Source of the DNA: CF-161 sp035259145
GTDB lineage: Bacteria > Chloroflexota > Dormibacteria > Dormibacterales > Dormibacteraceae
NCBI GenBank assembly: GCA_035259145.1
Contig: DATFWQ010000283.1
Span: forward strand, 1 to 16,366
DNA: 16,366 bases
Reading direction: 5' to 3'
In this document: positions 12,994 through 16,366 of the stretch, in pieces
How positions within the stretch are numbered: the stretch's first letter is position 1
Layout of the letters: every line of letters begins with the position of its first letter
The notes under the pieces: model-generated
The model's database searches: none
The model's input: the letters and a program-made list of their open reading frames with translations, nothing else
Told to the model about the DNA's origin: nothing
Translations under genes and position numbers: made by a program

Positions 12994-15120
12994 TCAGCGC
13001 CTGACGATGTGAATGTCCACTCCCTCGAGCAGGCGAATCAGCTCACTCGTGGTGTCCCACGGGCGCCATCGATGCCTGCGGCGGTGACCCAGGACTACTT
13101 CGGTTGCGAAGGATTGCTGGATGTACCGCGCCAGCGCCGGCGCCACAGCCCGTCCTCTCAGGCGTACGAACTCGCCGCGCAGCTGGTGCGTAAGCGTCGA
13201 ATATGCGCCCAGCAACGCCCGGTCCTCCTGAGAAAGCCCGGCCGGACGAACCGAGACCACGGCGAAGGTGGCGTCCTGCGAGCGAGCGTACTGGGCGGTC
13301 TTGCGGATGCGCTCCTCGAGACCGGGCCTCACGGGAAGGCCCAGAACGACCCGGCCCCTTACCTCCGCGGTCTGGTTCCCGTCGACGCCGCGCAGGTCTT
13401 CGACGAACTGCCGGTCGACGTGGTCTGCAATCATCCTGAGCGCGGACTCCCTCAGCATCGCGAGGACAGAGGGCCGCAGCTCCTGCTGCATCGCTTGAGC
13501 CAGCTGGGCGGGCGACAGGATCGCGTCCTCACGGATCCGCTCGAGGAGGTCGGCAGGCGGCAGGTCCACGATCTCCCACTCGCTCACCATGCCCAGCAGC
13601 TCGTCCTCGATCAGAGGCGGCTTAGGCGGGCGCCCAAGAAGGCTCGAGACCGCATCAGCCGCGCTGCGCACAGACAGCAGATGCAAGGTGGCCAGGACGG
13701 TTATCCCCGCGTTGAGCAGCATGGGCACGGCGTCGATCCGCATTCCACCGTCTGTGGTCGGCCCCGTGAGATCGTCAATGCAGACCACCTCTGGATTGCG
13801 GGCGAGCACGGCGTCCACCTCCAGGGCCCGCTCTGACGGAGCATCGCGCAGACCACCAAGCACGTCCAGCCCGGCAAGTGCCTGCCGTGGATCGCCGTGG
13901 ACGCGATACGAGGCCACGACCACGTCGGTCCCGCGACCCGCACGGCGGCGCGCCTCGTCGAGCATGGCGGTGGTCGTCCCGGAGCCCGTCGCGTACCCGA
14001 GATAGGCGCGCAGCATGGCCCGCCGGCGGTTGTTGAGCGACAGGTCCTCGAGCAGCGACATCGGGTCTGGGCGCTGCTCGCAGTCGCGGCTCACTCCGTC
14101 ACGCATGTGCCCAACCCGTGCGATCACGTGGATGTCCGAGCCCGGCAGTCCGTCGATGATGCGGTCGGGTATGGTCGGCCAGAGCCTGCTCAGCAGGCTT
14201 CCGCTGCTGCTGACCTCGCCCACGAGGACGTGCTCGGCGCCGACATCGCGCGCTGCCTGGATGAGAGCCCCAGCGACGTCCCGGCCGCCCAGCACCGCGA
14301 AGGAGCATCCGAGCTGGTCGGCCAGAGCCCGCAGGCGCTCCATCTCGGGCTCCGCCTCCGGGCTGGGCCGGACAGTAACTACGACACAGGAGCCACCCCT
14401 CCGCCGCGCGAGCCGGGCGCCGCGGCGCATGAGCTCCTCTGACGGACTGCCGCAGGACACCGCGACCAGCACATCCTCGGGCGAGCTGATCACGTGCCGA
14501 GAGCGCGCCATCGAGTCGGCCACGAGCCGCAGGCCGATCTGACGCATCGCGGCCAGGTTTCGCGGCCGGAAGAAGTTGGCGAGGGCGGTGTCTACCTTGT
14601 CGCGCCGGTAGACGTTGCCGTGTCGCATACGCTTGCGCAGCGCTTCGGGCGCGATGTCTATGAACTGGACGACGTCCGCGCCGTCGAGCACGCGGTCCGG
14701 CACCGTTTCGCGGACGGGGATCCCGGTGACCTTCTCGACCAGGTCCTTGACGCTCTCGAGGTGCTGGACGTTGACGGTGGAGATCACGTCGATCCCGGCG
14801 TCCCGGAGGTCCTCGACGTCCTTCCAGCGCTTGTGATGGCGCAGGCCCGGCGCGTTGGTGTGCGCCAGCTCGTCGACCAGGGCGATCTCAGGCTTGCGCG
14901 CCAGGACCGCGTCGAGGTCCATGTCCTCGAGGGTGGTGCCCCGGTACTCCACCTTCACCCGGGGCACCACCTCCAGGCCTTGCAGAAGCTCGACGGTCCG
15001 CGGCCGTCCATACGTCTCCACGAAGGCCACGACCACGTCGTGGCCATGGCTCAGCAGTTCGTGCGCCTCGCGCAGCATGGCGAACGTCTTGCCGGCCCCC
15101 GGCGTCGCCCCGAGGTACAC
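12994..15120 (-). CDS. kdpD: KdpD-like potassium sensor protein with duplicated sensor module and no histidine kinase
   Basis: KdpD normally joins an N-terminal ATPase, a universal-stress-protein (USP) domain, four membrane helices and a histidine kinase. Here 708 residues hold only sensor parts, twice. Module 1 has Walker A GATPGAGKT (4-12), IALVDELAHTNAPG (79-92) and a USP-like domain from about 214 to 335. Module 2 repeats the order with GYATGSGTT (375-383, the P-loop Lys replaced by Thr), VDAVLARNPEVVCIDDL (435-451) and a second USP-like domain (about 588-708). There are no membrane helices, HisKA or ATP-binding kinase motifs, so it is soluble and cannot phosphorylate KdpE itself. It follows kdpC, so a potassium-linked role is likely. 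The GTG 15120 start is only the first standard one: the frame stays open and family-like for 30 more codons, to an ATA overlapping the kdpC stop (15210-15208). Confidence 0.85.
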   Translation of the reverse strand: MYLGATPGAGKTFAMLREAHELLSHGHDVVVAFVETYGRPRTVELLQGLEVVPRVKVEYRGTTLEDMDLDAVLARKPEIALVDELAHTNAPGLRHHKRWKDVEDLRDAGIDVISTVNVQHLESVKDLVEKVTGIPVRETVPDRVLDGADVVQFIDIAPEALRKRMRHGNVYRRDKVDTALANFFRPRNLAAMRQIGLRLVADSMARSRHVISSPEDVLVAVSCGSPSEELMRRGARLARRRGGSCVVVTVRPSPEAEPEMERLRALADQLGCSFAVLGGRDVAGALIQAARDVGAEHVLVGEVSSSGSLLSRLWPTIPDRIIDGLPGSDIHVIARVGHMRDGVSRDCEQRPDPMSLLEDLSLNNRRRAMLRAYLGYATGSGTTTAMLDEARRRAGRGTDVVVASYRVHGDPRQALAGLDVLGGLRDAPSERALEVDAVLARNPEVVCIDDLTGPTTDGGMRIDAVPMLLNAGITVLATLHLLSVRSAADAVSSLLGRPPKPPLIEDELLGMVSEWEIVDLPPADLLERIREDAILSPAQLAQAMQQELRPSVLAMLRESALRMIADHVDRQFVEDLRGVDGNQTAEVRGRVVLGLPVRPGLEERIRKTAQYARSQDATFAVVSVRPAGLSQEDRALLGAYSTLTHQLRGEFVRLRGRAVAPALARYIQQSFATEVVLGHRRRHRWRPWDTTSELIRLLEGVDIHIVRR

Positions 15121-15206
15121 CTTCAGTTGACCCCTGGACGTTCCACGACCGGCCGGCTCATCGGTCGCAACCGGCCGGCGCCGCTGAGCGGAGGCTGGCT
15201 CTGTCG

Positions 15207-15821
15207 TTATCCGGCCTCCCCTTTGTCCAGCGCCAGGTTCACGTCGAGCACGTTCACGCGGGGCTCGCCGAATATCCCGAGGATGCGGCCCTGGACGTGT
15301 CGCTCGACGAGTGCCCGGACCTTTGCGGCATCGATGTTGCGCGCCGCGGCCACACGGTCGACCTGCAACAGCGCGGAGGCCTCCGTGATGTCGGGGTCGA
15401 ACCCGCTGAAGTCGGAGGTGACCAGGTCGACAGGCACCTGCCCATCTGGGCCGAGGCCGTTGTCTTTGCGGACCGTTTCCACGTCCTTTGAAACACGATC
15501 GATCAGGGCTTTGTTCGATGGCCCGTAGTTGCTCCCCGCCGAGTTCGCGGCGTTGTAGGGTTGAGCCTTCGTGGGGTCATCGGTGTTCACTGTCGACGAG
15601 ACGCGGCCATGGAAGTATTGCGGCTTGGTGAACTCCTGGCCGATCAGGCTGGAGCCGACCACCTGACCGTTCCTGGTAATGAGGCTGCCGTTGGCCTGAT
15701 CGTGGAACACGGCCTGTGCGATTCCCGTGATCACGAACGGGTAGATGAGGCCGGTGACCACGGCAATCACCAGCGTCAGCCTCAGCGCTATCAGCAGCTC
15801 GCGAGGGAGCGTGGCAAGCAT
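15207..15821 (-). CDS. kdpC: Potassium-transporting ATPase subunit C
   Basis: A 204-residue KdpC, the single-span subunit that raises potassium affinity of the KdpFABC pump. One membrane helix lies near residues 13-36. Family motifs are GSSLIGQEF, YFHGRVSS, a GSNYGPSN loop, PVDLVTSDFSGFDPDIT and LDVNLALDKGE at the end. The loop after DLVTS differs slightly from the usual S-G-S-G-L-D-P. ATG 15821 lies 14 bases after the kdpB stop with GAGGAG about ten bases upstream. Its TAA overlaps the ATA where the kdpD frame could begin, and the GGGGAGG in its last codons would serve kdpD. Confidence 0.95.
   Translation of the reverse strand: MLATLPRELLIALRLTLVIAVVTGLIYPFVITGIAQAVFHDQANGSLITRNGQVVGSSLIGQEFTKPQYFHGRVSSTVNTDDPTKAQPYNAANSAGSNYGPSNKALIDRVSKDVETVRKDNGLGPDGQVPVDLVTSDFSGFDPDITEASALLQVDRVAAARNIDAAKVRALVERHVQGRILGIFGEPRVNVLDVNLALDKGEAG
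15215..15221 (-). promoter_or_regulatory. Shine-Dalgarno-like site ahead of the kdpD reading frame
   Basis: GGGGAGG in the last codons of kdpC, four bases before ATA 15210. Its presence suggests kdpD initiation near 15210 rather than at GTG 15120, which has no such site. Confidence 0.4.
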
Positions 15822-15835
15822 TCTTTTGGAACTCC

Positions 15836-16366
15836 TCAGGCCAGGTGGATCGCCGTGATGATCACGTCTATCACCTTGATGCCGGCGAAGGGGGCGACGA
15901 TGCCGCCGATGCCGTAGATGAGCAGGTTCCGGCGCAGCAGGGCCGCCGCGCCGATGGGGCGGTAGCGAATGCCACGCAGCGCCAGCGGGATCAGGGCCAC
16001 GATGATCAGCGCGTTGAAGATCACGGCCGACAGCACGGCGCTGCTCGGGTTCTCCAGGCGCATCACGTTGAGAGCGCCCAGCGCCGGCAGGGCCCCGACG
16101 AAAATCGCCGGGATGATGGCGAAGTACTTGGCCACGTCGTTGGCGATGCTGAAGGTGGTCAGCGCGCCGCGGGTGATCAGCATCTGCTTGCCGGCTTCCA
16201 CGATCTCGATCAGCTTGGTGGGGTCGCTGTCGAGGTCGATCAGGTTGCCGGCCTCCTTGGCGGCCTGCGTTCCGGTGTTCATCGCGACGGCCACGTCGGC
16301 CTGAGCCAGCGCCGGGGCGTCGTTGGTGCCGTCGCCGGTCATCGCAACCATCTTGCCGTCGGCCTG
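15836..16366 (-). CDS. kdpB: Potassium-transporting P-type ATPase subunit B (C-terminal part)
   Basis: The last 177 residues of KdpB, the ATP-hydrolysing subunit of the potassium pump; the start lies beyond the right edge. The P-type ATPase hinge GDGTNDAPALAQADVAVAMN comes about ten residues into the visible part, then GTQAAKEAGN, LDSDPTKLIEIVEAGKQ, FSIANDVAKYFAIIPAIF and the final membrane helices. It is followed by kdpC as in standard kdpABC order, so kdpA is expected just outside the window. Nothing unusual is seen. Confidence 0.97.
   Translation of the reverse strand, partial: QADGKMVAMTGDGTNDAPALAQADVAVAMNTGTQAAKEAGNLIDLDSDPTKLIEIVEAGKQMLITRGALTTFSIANDVAKYFAIIPAIFVGALPALGALNVMRLENPSSAVLSAVIFNALIIVALIPLALRGIRYRPIGAAALLRRNLLIYGIGGIVAPFAGIKVIDVIITAIHLA

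Overview
This is a GC-rich, densely packed window with most genes on the minus strand, several GTG or TTG starts, and junctions where stop and start codons overlap. It suggests a high-GC bacterium such as an actinobacterium or a Chloroflexota member. No marker gene settles the lineage. Every stretch longer than about 90 bases is coding. I see no tRNA, rRNA, CRISPR array or insertion sequence.

Layout. (1) 6984 down to 1 (minus) is one probable operon: class II aldolase-like protein, bicupin, divergent UbiD-family decarboxylase, two tandem family III CoA-transferases, and a type 2 isopentenyl-diphosphate isomerase (IDI-2) cut by the window edge. (2) 7051 to 9377 (plus) runs divergently from it: a canonical UbiD-family decarboxylase overlapping a FadR/FCD-type GntR regulator. 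(3) 12941 down to 9352 (minus): a lipoprotein substrate-binding protein of an ABC importer, a second bicupin, and a EutA-family ATPase without ethanolamine ammonia-lyase. (4) 16366 down to 12994 (minus) is the potassium-transport region: kdpB (partial), kdpC and a KdpD-like protein. That protein has a duplicated sensor half and no kinase.

How it may work together (inference). Regions 1-3 look like a regulated catabolic island for a small, probably aromatic or otherwise unsaturated, carboxylic acid. The acid would be captured by the substrate-binding protein, activated to a CoA thioester by the CoA-transferase pair, and decarboxylated by prenyl-FMN-dependent UbiD enzymes. The class II aldolase and cupins would supply further decarboxylation, cleavage or oxygenation steps, and the GntR protein would respond to an intermediate. 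The CoA-transferase pair next to a UbiD enzyme resembles the logic of anaerobic phthalate degradation (succinyl-CoA:phthalate CoA-transferase followed by phthaloyl-CoA decarboxylase), but the substrate cannot be read from sequence. The odd parts are an orphan EutA, an IDI-2 whose catalytic Gln is Glu, a UbiD lacking one active-site Glu, and an identical 10-base motif in both gene-free gaps of the decarboxylase region.
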